Positions 47,449 to 64,000 of a DNA stretch of 64,000 bases are shown here, one piece after another. Origin of the DNA: Ypsolopha sequella (lineage: Eukaryota; Arthropoda; Insecta; Lepidoptera; Ypsolophidae); assembly GCA_934047225.1 (NCBI GenBank), contig OW203990.1:21121045-21185044 (forward strand), read 5' to 3'. Position 1 is the first letter of the stretch. Each line of letters opens with the position of its first letter. A program made the translations under genes and the position numbers. Below the pieces are notes generated by a model. The model was given only the letters and a program-made list of their open reading frames with translations, did not search any database and was not told the DNA's origin.

Positions 47449-48659
47449 TTTTGGTCCTTCGGCCGGATCGAATTTTGGCCCTTCGAACCGTTAGAACCAG
47501 TCCCCCTCTATTTACTACAGTCCATTTTCAATCCAAGAAAAATTTTGGTCCGTCGAGCGGAAAATTTTTGGTTTATATCACCCCCCGCCTCCCCCCCGCC
47601 GGCCCGTAACTTTGTTTGAACCAGCCCCCGTCGATTTACTACAGTCCATTTTCACCCGGTTACATATTTTGCCCCCTTTCCCGGCAAAAAATATTTTGTG
47701 GTCTCGAATACCTATTGCGGGTAGGTAATTAGAACCGCCGCCTAGAACATTCCATTTATCGGTATAGAACCGGCCCATCCATTCAGCCCAATTGTTTATT
47801 ACAGTCCACTATATTTCTTTATTAAAACCCCTCGACCCGACCCGACCCAATTTACCTATTTCTACCCAATTTTTGCCCGCGGAGAGGTGTACATCTGCCC
47901 ATTGTCAAAGATAGTTTTCGTAGGTATCTTGCGAGATATTTTTTGGTGCGAGTATAAATTTGCTTTATTTCGTGCACTTATATACGTCACATATATACGT
48001 AAGTTACGTGTGTTGAGTACATAAGTACACACGTTATTACGGTTACGTATTATTACGTTGATTAAAGCTTGATTAGCATCATTGGATTGTCCGCTCATTT
48101 AGATCCGATTTCGGCTAGGTAAATACATTCTTTGTTTGTTTACGCTCTCAAAGCAGTAGGTAGGTATTTTATTCTATAAATAGAATCTTTGACGACGAAC
48201 CAACGCGTATTGTCGGCACATGATTTCAAGGCAAATAACATAAAAGTGAAAAGTGCATACATAGCTGTTTGTATTTTTACAAGTGTTGTTTAAATTAGTG
48301 AACAAGTTCAGTCCTTTCCGATATTTTATGTTACGGTAATCTTGTGTTACAGTAATATATCGCCGGACCGTTTATTTGTGTTATTGTCTGCTTTTTTTAC
48401 CCGGGTATATATATATAGCACAAATATAGTAAACAATTTGTTTTTTCAACTCATCTCTGCTCTTGTTGTTTGTGGTACACATATAGGATGTTCCAAGTTG
48501 GTGTATCAGCTCATATACAGGTTGTTTAAAAAAAAAAAAAATTTTTATTTTTTTTCTCTCTATCGTGTTTATTTTCCGTGTTCCGTTTGAACATAGCCTT
48601 TGTTATTTCGGCCCGCGCAAGTTACAAGCTATCCGCACGTTGGAGTTGGTAGCGCTCAA
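47449..48659. other. BEL internal non-coding region
   Basis: TATTTACTACAGTCCATTTT-type words recur at about 47507, 47632 and 47793. No gag or pol ORF is recognised. Confidence 0.6.
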
Positions 48660-48905
48660 GTTTTAATAACTCATTTTCACATATAGTCACACTCATCACA
48701 CATTCAATCAGCACATACACACTCAGCTCATTTTCACTCACACATTCAATCAGCACATACACACTCAGCTCATTTTCACTCACACATTCACTCATCACAT
48801 ACACATTCAGCTCATTTTCACTCAATGAAACCAGCACTCAGCGCACTCAGCACATTCATCACACACACACTCATCACATACACACTCAGTTCATTTTCAC
48901 TCAAT
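48660..48905. repeat. minisatellite inside the BEL element (about 42-bp unit)
   Basis: Units built from CTCAGCTCATTTTCACTCAC, ACATTCAATCAGCACATAC and AC are repeated with variation. They run into the start of the integrase ORF. Confidence 0.8.
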
Positions 48906-49632
48906 GACTTCAACTCCAACAGAGAATTCTTGTAACTCCGCACAACGTGTAGTGAACGTCACTAACACACCAATTTTGTTGCCAACCGTATCACTTGAAA
49001 TAGCAGACGTACATTCACTCAATCACACTCAATTTCACTCAGCACGAGCCCTGTTAGGTTTTATCTCACGTCGCGGTACTCCAGTTCTCATTCGCTCAGA
49101 CTGCGGCACAAACTATGATGCAATCACTCACAAGCTCGCGAATCAGCACATAACTTGGTTCGGCGCTCTGCACGAAATAATACTCAACTCAAGACCCCTC
49201 TGCCCGATTTCATCCGACCCTACGGACTTTGAACCTCTCACGGCCGGACATTTCATTATTGGTCGTCCGTTCACCGCTCTACCTGAGCAGTCTTTTGACG
49301 ACAGATCCATATCTGCTCTTAAACGGTTTCAACTCATTCAAGCGCTCTCTCAGCGCTTTTGGACTCTCTGGTCCAGATCCTACCTCCATACCCTGCAAAC
49401 CCGCTCCAAATGGCTCTCCCCTTCTTCCCCTCCTCAAGTGGGTGAACTGGTCCTCATCAAAGAGGATGACCTGCCTCCGCTCCAATGGAAGTTGGGGAGA
49501 ATTCTCTGCACGATACCTGGCAAGGATGGAGTGATCCAAGTTGTGGATCTGGACACAGCCCATGGAAATCTGCGACGACCTGTGTTCAAGATAGCCAGGC
49601 TGCCGTTGGATTCAGCTCAAGAGGAGTCGTAG
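48904..49632 (+). CDS. BEL/Pao integrase C-terminal fragment (242 aa)
   Basis: The open frame contains FISRRGTPVLIRSDCGTNYD, LNSRPLCPISSDPTDFEPLT, GHFIIGRPFTALPE, RFQLIQALSQRFWTLWSRSY, VGELVLIKEDDLPPLQWKLG and a final RRPVFKIARLPL. These are hallmark blocks of Pao-type integrases. The SDCGTNY segment holds one catalytic Asp. The sequence is compressed after it, and the N-terminal zinc-binding and first catalytic parts are missing. The first ~45 residues derive from the minisatellite side. It is unlikely to be an active integrase. Confidence 0.88.
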   Translation: MTSTPTENSCNSAQRVVNVTNTPILLPTVSLEIADVHSLNHTQFHSARALLGFISRRGTPVLIRSDCGTNYDAITHKLANQHITWFGALHEIILNSRPLCPISSDPTDFEPLTAGHFIIGRPFTALPEQSFDDRSISALKRFQLIQALSQRFWTLWSRSYLHTLQTRSKWLSPSSPPQVGELVLIKEDDLPPLQWKLGRILCTIPGKDGVIQVVDLDTAHGNLRRPVFKIARLPLDSAQEES

Positions 49633-49649
49633 CCCCGGCCCCCCCAGGA

Positions 49650-50116
49650 TGTTCACGCTACAACGTGACGAATCCGCGCGCATGCGCGGACAGCTAGTCT
49701 CCCCCCGCGCGCCGGCTCGAGGTGCGCGCGCGAGCGCCGCTCGCTCGCTCTGTTCGGCTCGCGCCGCCAACCGAGGCGCACGTCTGCGCGCGCGCGCAGC
49801 CGGCTGTTTCGCCGCAACCGTCGACCGAATAATACGTGTGTGCACACATTCGCGACGCCACAACCAATCTCGCGTATCTACCGTATCTTGTGATCATCTC
49901 AGTGCTGTGTATTACTCCAAGACATTCTGCACATCCCTGTCCAAGATCAGCCCTGTCATCATCAGCCCGACAAGGAGTACACCACGCGGCACATTGTCAG
50001 CGCATTCGTCGGCTCGCCCATAAACATTCCAACCAGGTCAGTGCACCCACATTGTTTTCCACAATTCTCCCGTGTCAAATCCCATCAGCCCTGCATTCCT
50101 GTAGCCAGCGGTTACA
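49650..50116 (+). repeat. BEL/Pao 3' LTR
   Basis: 467 bp and almost identical to the 5' LTR. A pyrimidine-rich CCCCGGCCCCCCCAGGA stretch lies directly upstream, in the place of the polypurine-tract region. Confidence 0.92.
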
Positions 50117-50928
50117 ATTATTATTATTTATTACGAATCTTGAAAGTCTATGATTATTATGATTTCTATTGTTGCGATTAATTCCTTCCTCCTTGATTGA
50201 ACAATGACGCGACATCAACGAACATCTATTTGATTGAGTTAAGAGGCGACTTAAAAAATATCCACTTAAATAGTTTACGGTTGTATCTCTGATACAAGCT
50301 ACGGCATTTTTTGTACTACAAACAAGCACAATTTTGGACTCAACTTATGTACCTACCTGCCTACGATATAGTAATTTGAACTTAATAAAAATATTATGCT
50401 AAACGAAAGATATCCTTTTATTAATTCCTTATTTACACAATATAACATGTGTCCCACTGGGGTAGACAGAGACCACTTTGCTATTAATTCTCTTGGCCTC
50501 CTTCCAAAGCAAGAGGATGTCACCAGAAAGGTCGGTGCCTCCTGCATCCTCTTTTTTTTCACACTTTGATACGATATAATGTGTGGTAAGCAGATTGGTC
50601 GTGGTTCATTTCGATTTGGTTTATTTATCGTAGTAAAAAATCGACATTGTTACATCACTAGAAAAGCAACGAACTAGTGACAACCTACCTAATTAAGAAA
50701 AAACTAATACATATCCATCTCTCTCTAACGCACTAGAATGTCGTAAGAAAATCAAGGATAGGTGTCTTTCTCCGCGTATTATTTTAGCCAGGCTTTTATT
50801 CTGAGGGTAAAATATTCATAGCAACAAAAATTAAATAATGTCACCTGTCATTAAACTTGTCTTTGGCTCTCTTGTTGATTTCATTTACGAATTAAAAGTA
50901 ATGAAATAAACTGAATTTGTTGACCATC

Positions 50929-51270
50929 ATGCCTAAAACTGTGCCCAGCGATGTGAGGTGCATGTTGTTTAAGATGTTGAGTGCGTACATTGAAGAGAAA
51001 TCAAGGTTCCAGCGTTATGAAATGGAAAAAATGCAAGCTTTGGAAAGGATGTCAGTGTTAGTTGGTAAGTTAGGTTTGACCAAGTTTGATACTTTATTAT
51101 CTATATATACCTATTTGGTTATTATTTTCTAGAAGATAATTTTTTTTTTAGAAAAACGAAAAACGTTTGGCACCGTGATCCGTCGCATCAACCTTAAAGA
51201 AACTTGTTTTTTGTTTAAAAAAATAAAATATGTGTTGTTTTTTTTTCTCTTGTTTTTAAAACAGCAATGA
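50929..51270 (+). CDS. possible small two-exon gene, unknown function
   Basis: Exon 1 (50929-51064) would encode MPKTVPSDVRCMLFKMLSAY, EEKSRFQRYEMEKMQALERM and SVLV, a charged helix, and ends at gtaagt. A polypyrimidine tract plus ttttttag precedes AAAAACGAAAAACGTTTGGC (about 51150). This joins in frame to read EKRKTFGTVIRRINLKE before running to a stop. The family is not recognised. It lies just outside the P-like element and may be another transposon's accessory ORF. Confidence 0.25.
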
Positions 51271-51625
51271 CCCGTTATCTAGCCAAATTCGAGACTTTTG
51301 ACTTAAGGCTGCGTATAAACCTGGACAAATTAGTGATTTTGCCCCCGCATCCCCGCACCTCAACTGTTTGCGCGACCGGCCGTCACCGGCCGCGAGCGCT
51401 ATTTCTTAGCTCCCACGAGCGGTGTGGATCCGCGGTCATTAACCCGTGCACGTGCTAGTTTTCAATAATAAGTATAATGCATCTACGATGTATAAAATTC
51501 AACCCAGTTGACAAAACGGTTTGTTCGCAATGGCATTTTTTTGCGTAATTGTGTTTGCATCTAATTTTTATATTTCAAAATTTTATTTTTCGAAAGTCAT
51601 ACTTGCAAAGATAATGATAACGATG

Positions 51626-53366
51626 ATGATACAACGATACGTCGATACGACGATACGTCGATACAACGATACGTCGATACAACGATACGTCGATACGCCG
51701 ATACGTCAATACACCGATACGTCGATACGTCGATACGGGGATACGTCGATACCACGATACGTCGATACGCCGATACGTCGATACGTCGATACGTCGATAC
51801 GGGGATACGTCGATACAACGATACGTCGATACGACGATACGTCGATACGGGGATACGTCGATACAACGATACGTCGATACAACGATACGTCGATACGCCG
51901 ATACGTCGATACGTCGATACGACGATACGTCGATACGGGGATACGTCGATACGGGGATACGTCGATACAACGATACGTCAATACGCCGATACGTCGATAC
52001 GCCGATACGTCGATACGCCGATACGTCGATACGTCGATACGACGATACGAGGATACGACGATACGTCGATACAACGATACGTCGATACAACGATACGTCG
52101 TTACAACGATACGTCGATACGTCGATACGACGATACGTCGATACGGGGATACGACGATACGACGATACGGCAATACGTCGATACGAGGATACGTCGATAC
52201 ACCGATACGTCGATACGACGATACGTCGATACGAGGATACGACGATACAACGATACGTCGATACAACGATACGTCGATACGCAGATACGTCGATACGCCG
52301 ATACGTCGATACGCCGATACGTCGATACGTCGATACGACGATACGTCAATACGGGGATACGTCGATACAACGATACGTCCATACGCCGATACGTCGATAC
52401 GTCGATACGGGGATACGTCGATACAACGATACGTCGATACGCCGATACGTCGATACGTCAATACGTCGATACGGGGATATGTCGATACAACGATACGTCG
52501 ATACGACGATACGTCGATACGGGGATACAACGATACGTCGATACGCCGATACGTCGATACGCCGATACGTCGATACGACAATACGCCGATACGTCGATAC
52601 GTCGATACGGGGATACGTCGATACAACGATACGTCGATACGCCGATACGTCGATACGCCGATACGTCGATACGACGATACGTCGATACGGGGATACGACG
52701 ATACGACGATACGGCAATACGTCGATACGACGATACGTCGATACGAGGATACGTCGATACGCCGATACGTCGATACGACGATACGTCGATACGAGGATAC
52801 GACGATACGACGATACAACGATACGTCGATACAACGATACGTCGATACGCCGATACGTCGATACGCCGATACGTCGATACGCCGATACGTCGATACGTCA
52901 ATACGTCGATACGGGGATATGTCGATACAACGATACGAGGATACGACGATACGTCGATACAACGATACGTCGATACGCCGATACGTCGATACGCCGATAC
53001 GTCGATACGACGATACGTCGATACGGGGATACGTCGATACAACGATACGTCAATACGCCGATACGTCGATACGCCGATACGTCGATACGACGATACGTCG
53101 ATACGGGGATACGACGATACGTCGATACGCCGATACGTCGATACGACGATACGTCGATACGGGGATACGTCGATACAACGATACGTCAATACGCCGATAC
53201 GTCGATACGTCGATACGGGGATACGTCGATACGCCGATACGTCGATACGTCAATATGTCGATACGGGGATACGTCGATACAACGATACGTCGATACGGGG
53301 ATATATCGATACAACGATACGCCGATACGTCGATACGTCGATACGAGAATACGTCGATACGCCGAT
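51626..53366. repeat. 1.74-kb tandem array of an 8-bp unit, GATACGNC
   Basis: About 217 copies of GATACGTC with a variable seventh base (GTC, GAC, GCC, AAC, GGG variants). Variants alternate, so a 16-bp rhythm GATACGTCGATACNNC is common. Because the unit contains no stop in most frames and 24 is a multiple of 8, several long ORFs exist on both strands (up to 616 codons, RRYVDTSI-type repeats). There is no other evidence that these are translated. Confidence 0.97.
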
Positions 53367-53391
53367 TGTGATGGTGAGATAAGGTTTTGTT

Positions 53392-53490
53392 AGTCTCCCA
53401 GAGGGGTAGGCAGCTAGGCAGAGACTACAGATTTCCATCTGCTACGATCCAGACACAACTATTTCGCCTCTTCCACATCCATCAACCATA
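53392..53490. repeat. interspersed repeat, second copy of 23925-24022
   Basis: TCTCCCAGAGGGGTA, CAGAGACTACAGATTTCCAT and TTCGCCTCTTCCACATCCAT are in the same order. It abuts the right end of the 8-bp array. Confidence 0.8.
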
Positions 53491-54690
53491 TTTATTGTGA
53501 TATTAAATTGTAAGCTAAAAAAAATACATCAGACGAAAAACATAGCGATATTCATTAGTCCATTGAGACAACCTTTAGTTTAACATCTTTAATAAAACAT
53601 GACCTATCTACTTATTTTGTTAAGTAATGGCGTACCTTTGCATTACTTTCATCCACTGCTTTATTTTCACTCGTAAAACATTTTTATTCCATTTTTTACA
53701 TTGGTTGCATTTATTTCCCATGTTTCAAATTACGAGATTTATTTAAATTACGAAACCGGGACGTCGAGAGCGCAAAAACGTAGCCCTCCCGTCTCAACGG
53801 AGCGATCACAACTGACCGACGGGTGAGTGACGAAACAAAGCATAGAACAAAAAGCGCGTGCGACCGAGATATCTTGTCGCCGCCTTGTCTCAGAATAAAT
53901 CGACGTAAGCGCCAATTCTTAGATGTTAAATTAAATGAAAACGAAACAGAATTATTCAAAATCCCCGTGCAATTATACGGGGTCATTTATTTTCTTATTT
54001 TTAATACAAATTTCAAGGCAAACTGTTTTAAGAAAGGTCCTTTAACACTCGAAAAACATGAAATATAGAGGTAACTTCGTAATTTTTTTCTATCGAGCGA
54101 ACTTAAAGCTTTTGCGTTTTTGCTTCTGCACGAATATCAGCCCTATAGTCTATTATCTATATTATTTTTATTAAACCGATTGACCAAGTTACACAATGTT
54201 TTATGCTCATTTGAAATTGTGCATCTGACATTATACCGACCCTTAACTTTAGACTTTTATACTTTGTTTTTCACAGAAAGGGTCATTGAGTCGATTTCTT
54301 CGCTTTATACCGACATTCTACAAAGCCACCAGTATAAATTTGGATATCGGATTTTAATATATATAATTAATATATATAATTTTGATATATTTGTATATAT
54401 CAACTTACATAAATATCAAGATTATTAATTTTGGGGTAACAGAGTATACTTGGTGCAATACTGTCGATTTTGTTTTTCCCTACCAAAAGTGCGTTGCCAT
54501 AACTCGCTTGACAGACTTTTTCTAGTCAGTTAAAATTTTCACAAAATAAATTTTACTATGGCCTATGACGGCAAATTAAGACAAAAAATTAGATCCAACG
54601 AGGGAATTTATACAAAAATCCTCGAAAAAGTTGCGTTTTTTTAAATTTAACATTAACTCCTCTCTTATTTTGAAACAATACTACAAAAAT
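53491..54690. other. intergenic, no gene recognised
   Basis: 53755-53910 is relatively GC-rich, with ORFs on both strands but no known domain. The rest is AT-rich. Confidence 0.35.
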
Positions 54691-54950
54691 ATGTAAAAAT
54701 CATGGTAACAGATGATTACGTAAAGATAACTGGAAAAGTATAGCGGTTAATATATTATTAGGGTTCCGTACTCAGAGGATGTCGAATTGTTAGCCAGGCG
54801 CTACCATTTGAACGGCTTATTTTTGTCGCCTTAATGTTGCTATGACATTTATTGTTGTTATTTACCATAATATTTTTAGGGTACGGGTGTATTGTGTGTT
54901 GCTTTGCTACGGAGCCCTTTGTGCGCGAGTCTGACTCGCACTTGCTCAAT
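54690..54950. repeat. AGGGTTCCGTA repeat
   Basis: AGGGTTCCGTACTC at 54761 opposes TACGGAGCCCTTTGTG at 54909, then GAGTCTGACTCGCACTTG. A related start is at 45100 (TAGGGTTCCGTACCC), and the GACTCGCACTTG end is also at 33779. Confidence 0.6.
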
Positions 54951-55124
54951 TTACTTTAAAACCTCAAGACTGTACATGAGCCTAGAGCATGAACAACGCC
55001 AGACTTTCGAGGATTCGTTTGAAGAAATTCGGACTGTCCTTGTATTGAAAAAAATATATTTGATTTATCTACATTCTACCTAAGGATTATACTTATAAAT
55101 AATGTATTAAGATTTACACTTTTG

Positions 55125-55462
55125 TAAAAAAAAAAAGGTTTTCCACCCTCTTTTTTTTTTGTTTTCAAACGTTCGTTTCAATAACGCAGTTCTACTTGTT
55201 TTTTTTTCATAACATAGGTTACAGAAAAATGAAGGGATTCTACTTAAATCCATTATTTTGTTCTCTACAAAATATTTAAGTATTAGCTAAAAACAAATCA
55301 ATTTGTTGTTTCGCTGCGAGATCATTAGTATTACGCGTCCAAGAAAAAGAGGCCAATGAGCCAACATATAATCGCCTCTATCAAAAGCAAATAAGGTCTT
55401 TGCCACTTGACTTATTGTGCTGGACAGGTACTAAAAAGTTGCTAGGGTAGGCCATCCTCTTA
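55125..55462. repeat. inverted copy of 13315-13655
   Basis: GTTTTCCACCCTC, GTTTTCAAACGTTCGTTTCA, AGTATTACGCGTCCAAGAA and AAAAGTTGCTAGGGTA mirror the 13.3-kb copy. Confidence 0.85.
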
Positions 55463-55499
55463 ATATTGTTCACACGCAATATTTATACAGAAAAATCTT

Positions 55500-55640
55500 C
55501 GCAAGACAAGACAAATACTCTTTATTATACACCAAATAAACAAAATAAGGAAAAGAACAAACTTAAAAAAGAACTTAAGTGATATATATATCCATATATC
55601 ATCACAACGGACGTCAGCACGATTAGGTATCCTCACGTTG
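55500..55640 (-). repeat. LINE 3'-end remnant (inverted relative to 3580)
   Basis: CAAGACAAGACAAATACTCT followed by TTATTATACACC is the reverse complement of the 3.6-kb LINE end. Confidence 0.5.
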
Positions 55641-55729
55641 CCGTCGATCATGATCCATCAGGTCGCGGTATACATGCGTGAGAACATACACCTATTTAAG
55701 AGGGGCGGTGATGTACATACAAAATGCAC

Positions 55730-56165
55730 CCGAAACGCTCACAAACTTGTATCATTAAGTCACAAACTGACGAAGACATCAAAAGCGACACACATAATGG
55801 GCCCTTAAAGGAGCTGACAGTTTTTGCTTCTGTCACGAGTGAAGGGAGACGGTTATATATATATATAACCGTCTCCCTTCACTCGTGACAGAAGCAAAAA
55901 CTGTCAGCTCCTTTAAGAAAAAATTAAAACAATGGCTTATTGAGCGGAACCTGTACCGTGTGGAGGAATTCTGCACAGAATAGTGTATAAATAGTTAATA
56001 CTTTAATTTGTGAATTAATTTTAGTGCAATTTTCAATTATTATTATTTGAATTAATTTATTTTTGATTCATCGCACAGTTTAATATTGTACTATTAATGT
56101 TATAATTTACTTCTAAGTGAAGAATGTAAAAAAAAATGAAATTTGACTTGTAATGCCAATAAAAA
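55730..56165 (+). pseudogene. LINE polymerase C-terminal fragment with inverted duplication
   Basis: The plus strand reads KTSKATHIMGP up to 55803. It then enters a 57-bp inverted copy and resumes NRLPSLVTEAKTVSSFKKKL, KQWLIERNLYRVEEFCTE and stop (about 55866-55982). An AATAAA at 56158 closes the 3' UTR. This is the C-terminus of a CR1/Jockey-type polymerase related to the 16.8-kb fragment. Confidence 0.8.
55804..55917. repeat. perfect 114-bp palindrome with no spacer
   Basis: Each half is 57 nt and an exact reverse complement of the other, centred on an AT run at 55860/55861. The right half is LINE coding sequence and the left half is its inverted duplicate. Confidence 0.97.
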
Positions 56166-56586
56166 TGTTCTATGTTCCTTCCAGACAACCTTTGGGTGGA
56201 AATAAATTGTTGGAAAAAAGAAGGTACCATTTCGCACCCTATTTTTAGAACAGAAAAAACCTTCTTTGTAATTCATAATCATTTTGTAACTTTCGTTTGC
56301 AAACAAAAAAATGTTTCATGTTTACACCAATTGCTTAACAAAAGCCAATTCGTTCTCGTAATTTTCTATTTGAACCTGTTCAATAGCTTTAACAAAGTAG
56401 ATTTAGTTAGCTTGGGGCTTTGCATAGTAAGTGGTTGGACCAGGGAGCAATGGCATCAGGTCACTGCATTCTTGGCCACAGCTTCCCGGTTCTGACTTAG
56501 TCGTGATATGCACTTAGACGTGGGACGGGGGTCTGTGTAGGCATTTGGAGATTTGCGGTGATTTTGAAGAGAAAAGTTGTTGTGAG

Positions 56587-63144
<6,558 letters not shown>

Positions 63145-63198
63145 ATAGTCTTTTTTTTTCTTTAGTTTAAAATTAAGCTTTAGGATCTAGGAATCATA

Positions 63199-63204
63199 AT
63201 TAAA
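63199..63204 (+). terminator. variant polyA signal ATTAAA of protease 3
   Basis: ATTAAA lies 55 bp after the stop codon. Confidence 0.4.
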
Positions 63205-63281
63205 TTACTTCATATTGCAAAGAGAGTAACATAAGCCTCTTTCCTTTACTTTTTTAGGTTTTCTATAGATATTGATGCGAC

Positions 63282-63673
63282 CAGGGCCGTCTTTGGCCAT
63301 TCAGGGGCCTGGGGCACACTGAGTTTGAGGGGCCCTTTTGATGAAAACATAATTGTGGTGTGTTTTTGTTGGTTATATTTAATGAAAATGTAAGCTAAGT
63401 CATGTGTAAATTTAAAATATTGATGGAACTGTAAATAATATGAACTTAAATTGCGCAAATATAAAGAAAAACAAATTGTTGCAAGACCGTCCGAACGAAA
63501 ACGTAAAATGGATGTGGCTTTTTTTCTATGTATTTGTGCATATTGTTTATATCTGCCTTATTTGGTGTAAATATATGTCAATAATCATTTAAAAATGTAA
63601 AAGTCTCTGAGGCCCCGTCAAACCGGGGGCCCTGGGCTAGTGCCCCCGTGCCCTTATGGAAAAGACGGAACTG
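63282..63673. mobile_element. hAT-like MITE (CAGGGCCGTCTTT)
   Basis: It starts CAGGGCCGTCTTTGGCCAT and ends AAAGACGGAACTG. GGGGCC-rich subterminal blocks lie on both sides. The flanking 8-mers agree poorly (4 of 8). There is no transposase. Confidence 0.65.
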
Positions 63674-64000
63674 GACTAGATAAAATATAATGTTTAAACG
63701 CATTCGTATCCCCGATCTTTTAAAACAATTCAATGTGCGGTTAAATAAAATGATATTAAAATTTTCTTTTCACGTGTACTTTATTACTTTAAGTCAACTT
63801 TTTATCTGAAAAAGGCCTTAATTAGCAGTTAAACGAGGCCCGCATTTTCGGCAATGAAAGTTTGTAGTGACGAAATCTGCTGTTTTCACTCCATACCGTA
63901 TTGGTTTTGTTAAAAATTCACACATACGGAATTTATCAGTCGCTGATTTTACATCTATTTTATAGAGAGTATAATTTTGAGTAAAATGTTTGGTATTAAT
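63674..64000. other. end of window, nothing recognised
   Basis: AT-rich, with AATAAA at about 63745. Confidence 0.4.

Larger units (their letters stand above)
46982..50116 (+). mobile_element. BEL/Pao LTR retrotransposon, internally deleted, very young
   Basis: Two 467-bp LTRs (46982-47448 and 49650-50116) start TGTTCACGC and end GGTTACA. They differ at one base that I could find (about 47116 G versus 49784 C). A perfect 5-bp duplication ATTAT flanks the element. The 2.2-kb interior keeps only an integrase C-terminal ORF. gag, protease and reverse transcriptase are absent, so it must have moved with proteins supplied in trans. It sits inside the P-like element. Confidence 0.93.
45618..50813 (+). 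mobile_element. P-superfamily-like DNA transposon (non-autonomous), interrupted by an LTR element
   Basis: The element proper is 45626-50805. It is flanked by a perfect 8-bp duplication GGTAAAAT (45618-45625, 50806-50813). The left end reads CTCAGAATAA, then 13 extra bases, then AAGCCTGGCTAAAATAA. The right end is the inverse of CTCAGAATAA plus AAGCCTGGCTAAAATAA. Removing the nested BEL element and its 5-bp duplication leaves about 2.04 kb. A THAP zinc finger split over two exons is near the left end. THAP plus an 8-bp duplication is characteristic of P elements. No RNase-H-like transposase core was recognised, so this copy is defective. Confidence 0.75.

Noticed and set aside
46985..47494. 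ORFs rich in Arg/Ala inside the LTRs on both strands
   Set aside because: They are repeated identically in both LTRs, are CpG-rich low-complexity translations and show no domain.
51626..53366. CRISPR-like array
   Set aside because: The unit is 8 bp with no unique spacers, no cas genes are present, and the sequence is eukaryotic.
51521..53393. Long ORFs (up to 616 codons) on both strands in the GATACG array
   Set aside because: They arise because the 8-bp unit lacks stops in several frames. No start context, splice structure or non-repetitive domain supports a gene.
53711..54068. Overlapping 80-91 codon ORFs on both strands
   Set aside because: No domain, no splice partners and no conservation evidence. 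The GC-rich stretch looks like repeat DNA.

Overview
The window looks like insect nuclear DNA, most probably from a moth or butterfly. The evidence is AT-rich sequence, small exons with GT-AG introns, and a dense mix of CR1/Jockey-like, RTE-like, BEL/Pao, hAT-like and foldback repeats, including the 'GCCCGCGGCTTCGCCCGC' repeat often seen in Lepidoptera. The species cannot be fixed from sequence alone.

The single-copy content is a head-to-tail cluster of three paralogous secreted trypsin-like serine proteases, all on the + strand: gene 1 (5536-27283, 309 aa), gene 2 (31096-44969, 302 aa) and gene 3 (56587-63144, 292 aa). Each has seven exons with the same intron phases (0,1,2,1,0,1). Exons 3, 4, 5 and 7 have identical lengths (163, 206, 206, 122 nt) in all three. 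Each protein has a signal peptide, a short Cys-containing propeptide, an R|IVGG or R|VVGG activation site, an intact His/Asp/Ser triad, a trypsin-type Asp at the base of the S1 pocket, and a C-terminal Cys-x-Cys tail. No clip domain is visible. They are probably secreted zymogens that cleave after Lys/Arg and arose by tandem duplication.

Almost everything else is mobile or repetitive DNA in introns and intergenic gaps. 0-5 kb: LINE reverse transcriptase fragment, a TIR element and an hAT-type MITE. Gene 1 introns: MITEs, a tRNA-like module beside a 117-bp perfect inverted repeat, two LINE fragments in opposite orientation, a 1.75-kb foldback element and an RTE-like LINE end. Gene 2 intron 5: a LINE of about 4.7 kb with both ORFs open. 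45.2-50.8 kb: an excision-like footprint, then a P-superfamily-like element (THAP exons, perfect 8-bp target duplication) with a young, internally deleted BEL/Pao element nested inside it. 51.6-53.4 kb: a 1.74-kb array of an 8-bp unit. 55.8 kb: a perfect 114-bp palindrome inside a LINE fragment. Gene 3 intron 4: a decayed tyrosine-recombinase-like gene and a TIR element holding ten 51-bp repeats.

The most informative observation is a pair of reciprocal transposon footprints. Two copies of one ~125-bp repeat (29144-29269 and 45210-45337) each carry a short inverted-terminal remnant inside an 8-bp duplication where the other copy has the empty site. The 45.27-kb footprint has exactly the termini of the P-like element that starts 330 bp downstream.
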